Assembly (NCBI GenBank): GCA_964561475.1
Contig: CAZLPU010000105.1
Location: 1-13,784 of the forward strand
Direction of reading: 5' to 3'
Origin: CAYUYV01 sp964561475
Lineage (GTDB): Bacteria; Pseudomonadota; Alphaproteobacteria; JAJFIK01
DNA length: 13,784 nt
Shown here: one piece after another, positions 7,391 through 13,784 of the stretch
Layout: every line of letters begins with the position of its first letter
How positions within the stretch are numbered: position 1 is the first letter of the stretch
Notes under the pieces: generated by a model
What the model was told of the DNA's origin: nothing
Seen by the model: the letters and a program-made list of their open reading frames with translations, nothing else
Databases searched by the model: none
Translations under genes and position numbers: made by a program

Positions 7391-8599
7391 ATGACCAAAT
7401 CAGCCGCGATTGATCCGGCGATGGCCTTTGCCGGTTCTGGGGCCGGTTCCAGGGCCGGTTTCGGGGCCGATTCTGGCGCCGGTTCAGCTATCGGTGAAGG
7501 CTTGTTGAAGGGCAGGGCCATCACCCAACGGTTCTCGGCCGACCCGCCACCCCCAAACCAGCCGCCAGCACAAGCGTCGGTCAACACGCCCGCCTCCGGT
7601 CCGGTCCCCGCGCCAGGGCGGCGGACCATGACCGCCCACTACCTCGCCCTGCGCAAGGTCCTTGATGAAGGCGGCACCGGGTCTGAAGGGGCCGTGGAGC
7701 GCCACGCCGCAGCCCTCGTGGCCACGGATCCGCGAACGGAACCCCGGGTCCGCGCCGCCCAGATCCGCGCCCAGGCCCAGTTGATCCGGGAGGGCATCCC
7801 CTGGCAGGAAAATCTCGGGAGCCGGTTTCAACTTCCCCTGGCGGCGTTTCTCGTGGCCAGCGGCGCGGGCACGGGGGACCTTGTGGCCTGGCGGGATGAA
7901 GCGGAGGCTGCGTTCAAGGCGGCCGGGATCACCACCAGCGACCCTTACACCATTGTCTCCGCCATCATCCTGGGCACCCATCCCCGGGGCACAGGCTTCG
8001 AGCGCACGGCAATCCGTCTTGCAGGCGCCCGTCAGCAGGCCCTCCACAGCACTTACCGGTTCAGCTCCCAGCCCCTGATCGTGCCGTTCCTCATGCTCCA
8101 TGTGGACGACACCACACCGGCGGAACGGTTCCGACAGCAGGCCTCCCGCTGGGCTGCGGCCTTGAAGGAGCGGGGCATCAAGCCCTGGCCGGAACGCCTT
8201 GCCGCAGCCCTCATCCTTATGCTGATGGGTGACGAGGCTCGGGACGACCGGATTCGCGATGTCGAGGCCTGGACCAGGGCCCTGAAAAGCCGGCGCAGCC
8301 GGGGCCGGCCCCCGTCCTTGCTGACCCTTTCCGGGTTGGTGCTGAGCGGGATCGACCCCGAGCCGGAGGTGCTGGATGCCCTGGCCGGGGCCACCGCGCT
8401 CCTCTGGGATCTCGCACCGGGTATTCGCGGCTACACGGCGATGGACGCGGCTCTCCTTTTGCTTGTGCTGTCCGGACAAGGGGATGATGACAATCACGGC
8501 GGACGCATCGACCGGGCAACCCTGACGAAAATCCGCCGCACGGTTGCAATGACCGCCGCCCTGGCCGCCATCGCTGACCCCAAAGATACCGGATCCTGA
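7391..8599 (+). CDS. Unrecognised helical protein, paralogue 1 of 3
   Basis: I do not recognise this family with confidence. The core starts at Met80 (MTAHYLALRKVL) and runs to about 363. Blocks shared with the next two genes are FQLPLAAFLVASG (146-158), a segment ending in SDPYTIVSAIILGTHPRG (183-200), WPERLAAALILML (266-278), VEAWTRAL (291-298) and MDAALLLLVLSG (351-362). No transmembrane segment, signal peptide or catalytic motif stands out; the pattern is of many amphipathic helices. Residues 12-34 are Gly/Ala/Ser-rich from a 12-bp tandem repeat, and 50-77 are Pro-rich, so the first 79 residues look disordered. GGTGGGGGAAAG sits just before the chosen ATG. An ATG at 7628 (codon 80), with AGGGCGGCGG upstream, is a real alternative start, since codon choice before it is less biased than after. 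The helix pattern recalls DUF4003-type proteins, an untested impression from memory. Confidence 0.7.
   Translation: MTKSAAIDPAMAFAGSGAGSRAGFGADSGAGSAIGEGLLKGRAITQRFSADPPPPNQPPAQASVNTPASGPVPAPGRRTMTAHYLALRKVLDEGGTGSEGAVERHAAALVATDPRTEPRVRAAQIRAQAQLIREGIPWQENLGSRFQLPLAAFLVASGAGTGDLVAWRDEAEAAFKAAGITTSDPYTIVSAIILGTHPRGTGFERTAIRLAGARQQALHSTYRFSSQPLIVPFLMLHVDDTTPAERFRQQASRWAAALKERGIKPWPERLAAALILMLMGDEARDDRIRDVEAWTRALKSRRSRGRPPSLLTLSGLVLSGIDPEPEVLDALAGATALLWDLAPGIRGYTAMDAALLLLVLSGQGDDDNHGGRIDRATLTKIRRTVAMTAALAAIADPKDTGS
7431..7490 (+). repeat. 12-bp in-frame tandem repeat, five units
   Basis: The units are CCGGTTCTGGGG, CCGGTTCCAGGG, CCGGTTTCGGGG, CCGATTCTGGCG and CCGGTTCAGCTA. The first four are close copies and the last is degenerate. 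Twelve is a multiple of three, so unit number can change without shifting frame. It encodes the Gly/Ala/Ser-rich part of the N-terminal extension of paralogue 1. Confidence 0.85.
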
Positions 8600-8622
8600 G
8601 GACGCTCTTTCCTTCCTCCCAG

Positions 8623-8637
8623 AGACATGGGATGCGT
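8623..8637. promoter_or_regulatory. Operator-like site, copy 2 (AGACATGGGATGCGT)
   Basis: Thirteen of fifteen bases match the palindrome at 7304-7318, and the first twelve are identical; the right half-site has decayed (CGT for TCT). It lies 24 bases after the stop of paralogue 1 and 116 bases before the chosen start of paralogue 2. TTATAC follows at 8637-8642 and could be a -10 element, but I see no matching -35. Confidence 0.45.
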
Positions 8638-8661
8638 TATACCTAGAAAACCGGAACATCA

Positions 8662-8677
8662 GGGCCTCCCTAGGCCC
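8662..8677 (+). promoter_or_regulatory. Short hairpin in the leader of paralogue 2
   Basis: GGGCCT (8662-8667) pairs exactly with AGGCCC (8672-8677) across a four-base loop, within a GGCC-rich stretch that continues to about 8700 and offers alternative pairings. There is no T run, so it is not a standard terminator. It could affect readthrough from paralogue 1 or translation of paralogue 2. Confidence 0.3.
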
Positions 8678-8753
8678 CTCAGGCCAAGGCCCAAGGCTGG
8701 GGCTGGTGGCTGGGATCCGGGCGGCGGGTGTGAGGCGTGAAGGGAAACTGGTG

Positions 8754-9860
8754 ATGGGAACGGAGCAAGACGGCGCGGGAGATCCGCGTACTCATTCCCC
8801 CGCCCAACCCTCACCCAACGGGTCCTCGCCCACCCGGTCCATTCCCGAGCGGCCCTCTCAGGACCGCCCCTCCATGACCGCCCATTATCTGAATTTGCTT
8901 CGGGCCCTGGAGGCCGGGCAGCCCACCTTTGAACATGCAGACTCCCGCCGGACCGCCGCCATGGTCGCCGCCAATCCCCGCTGGGACTCCAGCGAACGGG
9001 CGGATGCCATTCGCCGGGAAGCCCATGACCTGGAGCAGGGCGGTGTCTGGTGGACCGGCGGCGGACGCCGGTTCCTCCTTGTGCTGGCTGGCGTGCTTGT
9101 GGCCACCAGGCGCCGGGCGAGCGACCTGATTGCGTGGCGTGCCGAAGCCCAGGTCCGGTTCGGCGAAGCGGGGCTCCGCCTGTCCGAGCCCCACTGGACC
9201 ATTCTCGCCATGATGCTGGGAAGCCGTCCGCAAGGTGATGGTTTTCATCCCCGCGCCCTTGAGGCCCTGGCGGGGCGCCGGCGCGTGCTTCGCTCATCGT
9301 TCCGGAGCAGCTACAAGGACGACGCCACGGTGCTCCTGGCCCTTCATCTGGACAATGAAGATGACAAAGAGGCGTTCAAGGCCAGGGTCCTCGAGTGGAC
9401 CCGGACCATGGATCATGCCGGGATCCGCTGGTGGTGGGAACGCCTGCCCGTTGCCCTTCTCTTGATGGGAGCGGGGGACAGCGGCCTGAACAACCGGATC
9501 GAGACGCTGGGGGCCTGGGGCGACAGGCTCAGGGATCATCGGGAGATCGGTTGCCGCCCGGCCCTGATCACCCAGGCTGCCCTGACCCTTACTGGTTTTA
9601 CACCGGACCCGGACTGTCTGGATGCGGTGGCCCGGGCCATGGCCCCTCTGACCAGGGGCCGGCCAAGGCTCAACCGGGAAACGGCCCTGGAGACCGCCCT
9701 GGGCCTTCTGATGCTTTCCGGCCGGAGCGATGTCAGCGGTCTGCCCAGGGGGCTGGATCTCCAGCTCCTTCTGGCCGCGGCCCGTCAAACCGCCCCGGAG
9801 GTTTCTTCTGGAAGCGGCGGCGGTGGCGGCGACAGCGGCGGCGGCGGCGAGGGTGACTGA
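8754..9860 (+). CDS. Unrecognised helical protein, paralogue 2 of 3
   Basis: Same family as the preceding gene. The core begins at Met41 (MTAHYLNLLRALEAG), where the first 18 coding bases differ from those of paralogue 1 at only two third-codon positions. Shared blocks are VLAGVLVAT (110-118), IAWRAEA (126-132), ILAMMLGSRPQG (150-161), WWERLPVALLL (227-237), IETLGAWGDRL (249-259) and ALGLLMLSG (315-323). The leading 40 residues are Ser/Pro-rich and probably disordered. The C-terminus is a Gly run (GSGGGGGDSGGGG, 353-365) absent from the other two. The ATG at 8754 is preferred because AAGGGA (8740-8745) lies eight bases upstream; a GTG at 8706 extends the frame, and the ATG at 8874 (codon 41) could be the true start. 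The function is unknown. Paralogue 3 follows after 16 bases, so the two are probably co-translated. Confidence 0.7.
   Translation: MGTEQDGAGDPRTHSPAQPSPNGSSPTRSIPERPSQDRPSMTAHYLNLLRALEAGQPTFEHADSRRTAAMVAANPRWDSSERADAIRREAHDLEQGGVWWTGGGRRFLLVLAGVLVATRRRASDLIAWRAEAQVRFGEAGLRLSEPHWTILAMMLGSRPQGDGFHPRALEALAGRRRVLRSSFRSSYKDDATVLLALHLDNEDDKEAFKARVLEWTRTMDHAGIRWWWERLPVALLLMGAGDSGLNNRIETLGAWGDRLRDHREIGCRPALITQAALTLTGFTPDPDCLDAVARAMAPLTRGRPRLNRETALETALGLLMLSGRSDVSGLPRGLDLQLLLAAARQTAPEVSSGSGGGGGDSGGGGEGD
9811..9851 (+). repeat. GGC-rich simple repeat encoding a poly-Gly tail
   Basis: Runs of GGC/GGT/GGCG triplets interrupted by GACAGC make up the last codons of paralogue 2. The repeat is prone to slippage; because the units are triplets, most length changes would keep the frame. 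Confidence 0.7.
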
Positions 9861-9876
9861 AGGGAGGTCTGAGGTC

Positions 9877-10950
9877 ATGACCCAGAAATCAGCCCACAAA
9901 TCAGGCCGGATGGGGCGGGATCCCGCCCTTCCTGACCCGGAGGATCTGGCGGCCCGCTATCTGGCGGTGATCCGTGCCCTGCGCATGGGCCGCTGGTTCA
10001 TCACCGTTCCGGAGTTCTACCGTGCCGCGGCTCTGACCATAACCGGTCCCGGCCTGGTAAATCAGGACGGAACGCCGGAGACGATCGCCCGGGACATTCA
10101 CCGGACCGCCGATGCCCTGCGCGCAGTCCTGCCCGTGTGGAGCGGCCTGAAGGGAGAAGTGCGCATTCCCATCGCCGCCTTTCTCCTGACCCATGGCGTT
10201 GCACCGGACGATGTGCCGGAGCTGCGGCGCAAGGCCCTCGAATTGTTCCGTGAGGAACGGCTGAGCTATGTGGAGCCCTACGGTTTTCTCACAGCCCTGA
10301 TCCTGGCCACCCAGCCGGGTCTGGGCGGGCTGACCACCCCGGCCGTGCGCCGGGTCAAGGCCTCCAGCCAGTTGCTCCGGGCACGGTTCTGGTTGGCCTA
10401 CTATGAGGATGTGGCCCCTCTGGTCGCCACCAATGCAGGCGGCGCGGACTCACCGGAGCAGTTTACGGGCCGGGTCCGGCAGGTAACCCAGGGCCTCAGG
10501 GATGCCGGTTTCCGGGATTACAGCAATCGTCTGCGTGCGGCCCTTCTGATCACCGCCGGTGCCCGGGACACCAAGGCCGTGGTCAGCGCCATGGCCGCCT
10601 GGCGCATGAGCCTCAAGGGCAGCCAGTTGCCCCACAAGCTTGTGAACCTGACCACTGGGGCGCTCGTGACCATGGCCTGGGGCCGTCCGGATCCGGCCTA
10701 TCTCGATGCGATCAGTGTGCTTTATGAGGATCTGCGGGAGGGCCGGCCCCGGGCCAACCGGCGCACCGCGATCAATGATGCCCTGATGCTGTTTGCCCGT
10801 TCGGCGGCGACCGGTGAAGAGGCGCAACCCCGGGGCATCGCACAAGGCATGCTGGCCACCCTGGCCGGTGCGCAACTGGTGTCGAATGCGGCCTATGCCG
10901 GGCTCCTCGCCACGATCGGGGCCTCATCGGAGGGGACGGAGGGGGACTGA
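9877..10950 (+). CDS. Unrecognised helical protein, paralogue 3 of 3 (most divergent)
   Basis: This 357-residue protein is of the same family as the two genes before it, but is more distant. The core begins around LAARYLAVIRAL (24-35), equivalent to MTAHYL in the others, with an extra stretch around 55-70. Shared blocks are RIPIAAFLLTHG (96-107), VEPYGFLTALILATQPG (132-148), YSNRLRAALLITAGARD (215-231), AMAAWRMSL (238-246), GRPDPAYLDAI (269-279) and NRRTAINDALMLFARS (294-309). The C-terminal 40 residues (AQPRGIAQGMLATLAG and on) are unlike the others. The N-terminal extension is only about 23 residues. AGGGAGG (9861-9867) and GAGGT (9871-9875) precede the ATG. The gene follows paralogue 2 by 16 bases. 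No membrane or catalytic motifs are seen. The function is unknown. Confidence 0.75.
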   Translation: MTQKSAHKSGRMGRDPALPDPEDLAARYLAVIRALRMGRWFITVPEFYRAAALTITGPGLVNQDGTPETIARDIHRTADALRAVLPVWSGLKGEVRIPIAAFLLTHGVAPDDVPELRRKALELFREERLSYVEPYGFLTALILATQPGLGGLTTPAVRRVKASSQLLRARFWLAYYEDVAPLVATNAGGADSPEQFTGRVRQVTQGLRDAGFRDYSNRLRAALLITAGARDTKAVVSAMAAWRMSLKGSQLPHKLVNLTTGALVTMAWGRPDPAYLDAISVLYEDLREGRPRANRRTAINDALMLFARSAATGEEAQPRGIAQGMLATLAGAQLVSNAAYAGLLATIGASSEGTEGD

Positions 10951-10955
10951 ACCGT

Positions 10956-10989
10956 CCGCCTCTCCCGTTTCCGCCTCTCCCGTTTCCGC
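10956..10989. repeat. 15-bp tandem direct repeat after the paralogue cluster
   Basis: CCGCCTCTCCCGTTT occurs twice in exact tandem (10956-10970 and 10971-10985), followed by a third start CCGC. It begins six bases after the stop of paralogue 3 and lies in the gap to the convergent small membrane-protein gene. It is pyrimidine-rich on the + strand, has no dyad symmetry, and does not resemble a terminator. C-rich, G-poor RNA of this type could act as a Rho loading site (inference). Confidence 0.8.
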
Positions 10990-11019
10990 AGTGCCCTTTC
11001 AGGTCTGCCAACGGTGCCA

Positions 11020-11367
11020 TCAGAAAAAGGGCAGGTCGGCGTCCTTCAGGATCATGGCCAGAGCCAGCAGGGCGCCGGTGAACAGGGCAAACTGCACCAC
11101 ACCCACCGCCAGGAAGCGCAGCCGGGACACGCGCATCAAAATCTGTCCGGTTTGCGTATCCAGAATGCGTGCGGCCCGGCCTCCTTCCATGTCGAACAGA
11201 ACATCCTGGGACGATCCGTTCCTCAGAAAGGCGCGGGCACTCCGGGCGCTGTCTTCACCGTGGACGCTGATCCAGCCGGGCGGGCGTTTGATCTGGATGA
11301 CATAACGGTGCCGGATCGCGGCGTTCTGGAGGTCTTTGTTGTCCTCGGGCTTCATGCCGTGCCTCAT
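11020..11367 (-). CDS. Small C-terminally anchored membrane protein, unknown function
   Basis: This 115-residue protein has a polar N-terminal part with no domain I recognise and one membrane segment near the C-terminus (about 84-106, FLAVGVVQFALFTGALLALAM), ending KDADLPFF. Residues 57-80 (LFDMEGGRAARILDTQTGQI and after) look like a short beta-rich module. The basic RVSRLR before the membrane segment suggests a cytoplasmic N-terminus with the short tail outside. The ATG at 11367 is chosen because GAGGGA lies five bases upstream on the minus strand; an ATG at 11355 with GAGG upstream is also possible, and the frame extends to a TTG at 11409 without a ribosome site. It is convergent with paralogue 3, with a 69-base gap. 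Whether it works with the paralogues is not shown. Confidence 0.6.
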   Translation of the reverse strand: MRHGMKPEDNKDLQNAAIRHRYVIQIKRPPGWISVHGEDSARSARAFLRNGSSQDVLFDMEGGRAARILDTQTGQILMRVSRLRFLAVGVVQFALFTGALLALAMILKDADLPFF

Positions 11368-11967
11368 GGGCGTCCCTCGCGATTGATCTTTTGCCGGAAC
11401 ACTATGCAACCGGCGCGGAGGAGGGAAGAGACCTGTTGGTCATGAACCTCCGGAGAGGTGCGGATCCGGCGGGCTCGGCATTTGATTGATGACAAGGCGC
11501 TTTCGAGCGCGTCGCTCCGGATCGAGATCCGCGCCTTGTCGGAATACCAGGGGGAAACTTGCGTCCTGTCCGGCCAGACGGTCAAATTGCCAGGCGGGGA
11601 GGGGATTCGGCAGGAACCCTGTCCGCCCGTCAAAAGGAAATGCCGTGAAATACGGGAAATGGGCGGGTATGTGCTAGCGTTTTACAGGAGATAAAGCGCA
11701 AAGTGCCACACAGGGGCTGCGATGGGCGTCCGCCACCGGTATGGTGGGTATGGAAATGCGCCTGACGTGCTGTCCAAGGGGGCAACCCAAGGTGCCGCCC
11801 CAAGCTGCCGTTGCTGTGCCCAAGTCTGGCCATGGGTCGGGATGACTGATAGGGCCACGGGTGGACGGTCTGCATGCCCTGGTTAGTTGGGTTGCGGTGC
11901 CTGGTGGCTGAGTAAGCCTGATGAATTATCGAGACTGAGACGTGCTGAAGCCGGATCCGGAGTTCAG
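11368..11967. other. 600-base intergenic region before sspB; no convincing gene
   Basis: Short reading frames exist on both strands here, but none has a ribosome site at suitable spacing or a recognisable product, and they overlap one another. The region holds the 50-bp palindromic element (11491-11540), a small hairpin CCGT-GAAAT-ACGG (11643-11655), and a possible -10 of alphaproteobacterial type (GTGCTAGC, 11671-11678) with only a poor -35 (GTGAAA, 11645-11650). About 270 transcribed-looking bases before sspB follow. Confidence 0.5.
11491..11540. repeat. 50-bp palindromic element able to fold as a three-way junction
   Basis: GACAAGGCGC (11491-11500) is the exact reverse complement of 11531-11540. 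The 30 bases between hold two further perfect hairpins: GAGCG-CGT-CGCTC (11505-11517) and GGAT-CGAG-ATCC (11519-11530). The result is an outer 10-bp stem with two side hairpins, in RNA or as a DNA cruciform. It resembles the general form of dispersed intergenic palindromes or a small structured RNA, but I cannot match it to a named family, and no second copy occurs in this window. Confidence 0.7.
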
Positions 11968-12480
11968 ATGAGCAAGGACTACATGCGATACGACCTTCTG
12001 GCCCAGGATGCCTTGCGTGGTGTGGTGCGCATGGCCCTGGAGCGTGCCCGGGACGAAGGGCTGCCGGGAGGGCATCATTTCTACATCGCTTTCGCGACGG
12101 GATTTCCCGGTGTGGAGATTTCCGAGGTGCTTCAGGCGCGCTATCCCGCCGAGATGACCATCGTGCTTCAGCACCAGTTCTGGGACCTGCAGGTGGAGCA
12201 GGAGCGCTTCATGGTGACCTTGAGCTTTAACAAGGTGCCCGAGCGGCTGGTGGTCCCCTTCAAGGCGATCAAGGGTTTTGTGGATCCAAGCTGCCATTTC
12301 GGCCTGAATTTCCAGGTTGAAGGCGAGGGCGATCTGGAGCCTGCGGAAGTCTCGGAACTCCCTCTGGAGGCCTCCCCGGGCACACCGGACGCCAAAGACG
12401 GTCAGGACGGCCAGGATGACGTCAAGCCGTCCTCCGGCACCGCCGATGTGGTCAGCCTGGATGCCTTCCGCAAAAAGTGA
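11968..12480 (+). CDS. sspB: ClpXP adaptor SspB, alphaproteobacterial type
   Basis: SspB binds ssrA-tagged, stalled-translation products and delivers them to the ClpXP protease in the cytoplasm. The 170-residue protein has the alphaproteobacterial SspB fold: YDLLAQDALRGVVRMAL (8-24), GGHHFYIAF (34-42), GVEISEVLQARYP (48-60), MTIVLQHQFWDL (63-74) and a core ending near FGLNFQVE (111-118). A flexible acidic linker (about 119-159) follows, then the C-terminal VVSLDAFRKK (161-170), which fits the short motif that docks on the ClpX N-domain. GGAG (11959-11962) five bases before the ATG decides this start over the upstream open frame. It is upstream of fumC on the same strand but separated by about 300 bases. 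Confidence 0.93.
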   Translation: MSKDYMRYDLLAQDALRGVVRMALERARDEGLPGGHHFYIAFATGFPGVEISEVLQARYPAEMTIVLQHQFWDLQVEQERFMVTLSFNKVPERLVVPFKAIKGFVDPSCHFGLNFQVEGEGDLEPAEVSELPLEASPGTPDAKDGQDGQDDVKPSSGTADVVSLDAFRKK

Positions 12481-12778
12481 CCCCTCCTTGACGCCTTCCT
12501 GACGAATTTCGCGAATGATCCACGGGCGCGTTGCCGTGCCGTGCATTCCGGTGCTCGCCCGCCGTCGCCTGCCCTGAACGCCATGTTTTCAGCGCCTTAA
12601 CCTCCATGCTCCCTGACAATGTGCTAAGGGGCTGTGGCTGGCAGGATGGATGCATCGACTTCGGGCAACTCGCCGGATTTGTGGGGCCCGGACATGCGGG
12701 CGGTCCAACCAGCGCCGCAAACTGCTACGACATCATTGCAACGACAATTGTGCCGCGACACCAATGAACGAGGACGCC
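12481..12778 (+). promoter_or_regulatory. sspB-fumC intergenic region
   Basis: This 298-base gap has no convincing gene. It holds a perfect 8-bp palindrome TTCGCGAA (12508-12515) soon after the sspB stop, and GTGCTAAGG (12621-12629), a possible alphaproteobacterial -10, without a good -35 at the right distance (TTAACC at 12597-12602 is too far). A fumC promoter probably lies here, but I cannot fix its position. Confidence 0.3.
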
Positions 12779-13784
12779 ATGGCCAGCACCCGTACCGAGA
12801 CCGATTCCTTCGGCCCCCTTGAGGTTCCCGCCGATAAGTATTGGGGCGCGCAGACCCAGCGCTCCCTGGGCAATTTCAAGATTGGCACCGAAACCATGCC
12901 CGTGCCCATGATCCGGGCCTTGGGCATCGTCAAGCGCTGTGCCGCCCTGGCCAACAAGTCTCTGGACAATCTGGAACCCGAGATCGCCGACGCGATCGTG
13001 GCCGCCGCCGATGACGTGATCAACGGCCGTCTTGATAACAATTTCCCCCTGGTGGTCTGGCAGACCGGATCGGGCACCCAGAGCAACATGAACGCCAATG
13101 AGGTGATCTCAAACCGGGCCATCGAAATCCTGGGCGGCACCCTGGGCACCAAAACGCCGGTCCACCCGAATGACCACTGCAACCGGGCCCAGTCCTCCAA
13201 CGACACGTTCCCGACGGCCATGCACATCGCTGCCGCCGAAGAGATCCACAACCGGCTCATTCCCGCGCTCAAGCATTTGCAGGGCGTGCTGGAGCAGAAG
13301 TCCCGGGATTTCGACGCGATCATCAAGATCGGCCGCACCCACCTCCAGGACGCCACGCCCCTGACCCTGGGCCAGGAGTTTTCCGGCTACGCGGCCCAGG
13401 TGCGCTACGGCATCGAGCGGGTGACCATGTCCATGCCCCGCCTGCTGCAGCTTGCCCAGGGGGGCACCGCCGTGGGGACCGGGCTCAACACCAAGCCCGG
13501 GTTCGCCGAGAGCTTCGCCAGGGAAGTGGCAACCATCACGGGGCTGAATTTCCGTACAGCGGAGAACAAGTTCGAGGCCCTTGCCGCCCATGATGCCCTG
13601 GTGGAAATGTCCGGCATGCTGAACACCGTGGCAGCCAGCCTGTTCAAGATCGCCAATGACATCCGCCTGCTGGGCTCCGGCCCCCGGTCGGGCCTTGCGG
13701 AACTGAGCCTGCCGGAAAACGAGCCCGGCTCCTCCATCATGCCGGGCAAGGTCAACCCGACCCAGTGCGAGGCCCTGACCATGG
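12779..13784 (+). CDS. fumC: Class II fumarate hydratase FumC, first 335 codons (cut by window end)
   Basis: FumC is the iron-independent fumarase of the TCA cycle, converting fumarate to L-malate in the cytoplasm. The frame is open to the window edge. Visible motifs are TGSGTQSNMNANEV (96-109), SSNDTFPTAMH (139-149), GRTHLQDATPLTLGQE (185-200) with His188, and the family signature GSSIMPGKVNP (317-327) with Ser318. These fall at the same numbers as the catalytic His188 and Ser318 of E. coli FumC, supporting the start at 12779. GAGGA (12770-12774) lies just upstream. An in-frame ATG five codons earlier has no ribosome site. E. coli FumC has 467 residues, so about 130 are missing at the C-terminus. 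Aspartase and argininosuccinate lyase share the fold, but the SNMNANEV and HPNDHCN (129-135) segments fit fumarase. Confidence 0.97.
   Translation, partial: MASTRTETDSFGPLEVPADKYWGAQTQRSLGNFKIGTETMPVPMIRALGIVKRCAALANKSLDNLEPEIADAIVAAADDVINGRLDNNFPLVVWQTGSGTQSNMNANEVISNRAIEILGGTLGTKTPVHPNDHCNRAQSSNDTFPTAMHIAAAEEIHNRLIPALKHLQGVLEQKSRDFDAIIKIGRTHLQDATPLTLGQEFSGYAAQVRYGIERVTMSMPRLLQLAQGGTAVGTGLNTKPGFAESFAREVATITGLNFRTAENKFEALAAHDALVEMSGMLNTVAASLFKIANDIRLLGSGPRSGLAELSLPENEPGSSIMPGKVNPTQCEALTM

Noticed and set aside
6265..7629. 454-codon minus-strand frame with PEPA-like repeats
   Set aside because: Most of it is antisense to der. The PEPA repeat is just the reverse reading of the 12-bp tandem repeat at 7431-7490.
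10992..11033. TGCCCTTT / AAAGGGCA inverted repeat between convergent genes, as a bidirectional terminator
   Set aside because: The arms are only 8 bp with a 26-base loop, and the right arm lies inside the coding end of the small membrane protein.
11458..11694. Possible 78-residue plus-strand gene before sspB
   Set aside because: GTG start with the purine run directly against it, it runs through the palindromic element and the hairpin at 11643-11655, and no recognisable product.
11679..11967. tmRNA, RNase P RNA, SRP RNA or tRNA in the sspB leader
   Set aside because: None of the conserved sequences of these RNAs (T-loop, tmRNA 5' end, RNase P core, SRP loop) could be found.
1..13784. CRISPR array, insertion sequence, integrase or phage genes
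   Set aside because: No regularly spaced repeats, transposase or integrase motifs, or attachment-site-like duplications were seen.

Overview
The window reads as chromosomal DNA of an alphaproteobacterium, probably a Rhodospirillales-type genome. This rests on high GC by eye with C/G-ending codons, an alphaproteobacterial SspB with the VVSLDAFRKK tail, the yfgM-like/bamB/der gene order, and a class II fumarase next to sspB. The taxonomic placement is an inference from gene types, not from a search.

Layout. At the left edge, on the minus strand, is the N-terminal 269 codons of queG (epoxyqueuosine reductase), cut by the window start. Divergent from it is a 380-residue glutathione S-transferase-fold protein, followed by a secreted five-repeat TPR protein. 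Next comes an envelope/ribosome block: a YfgM-like membrane-anchored protein overlapping bamB by four bases (ATGA), then, after a strong hairpin, the ribosome-assembly GTPase der. At the right are sspB (ClpXP adaptor) and the first 335 codons of fumC, cut by the window end.

Between der and sspB is an accessory-looking stretch. Three consecutive genes on the same strand (7391-8599, 8754-9860, 9877-10950) encode divergent paralogues of one helical protein family that I cannot name with confidence. Genes 1 and 2 are each preceded by a copy of a 15-bp site, AGACATGGGATGTCT; the first copy is a perfect inverted repeat around GGG. Genes 2 and 3 are 16 bp apart and probably translated together. Each protein has a low-complexity N-terminal extension of different length before a shared core. 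Facing them is a small C-tail-anchored membrane protein. A long intergenic stretch follows, holding a 50-bp palindromic element that can fold as a three-way junction, and a possible structured leader for sspB.

The core genes are confidently identified. The paralogue triplet with its shared operator-like site is the best candidate here for something undescribed; no biochemical function can be read from the sequence.
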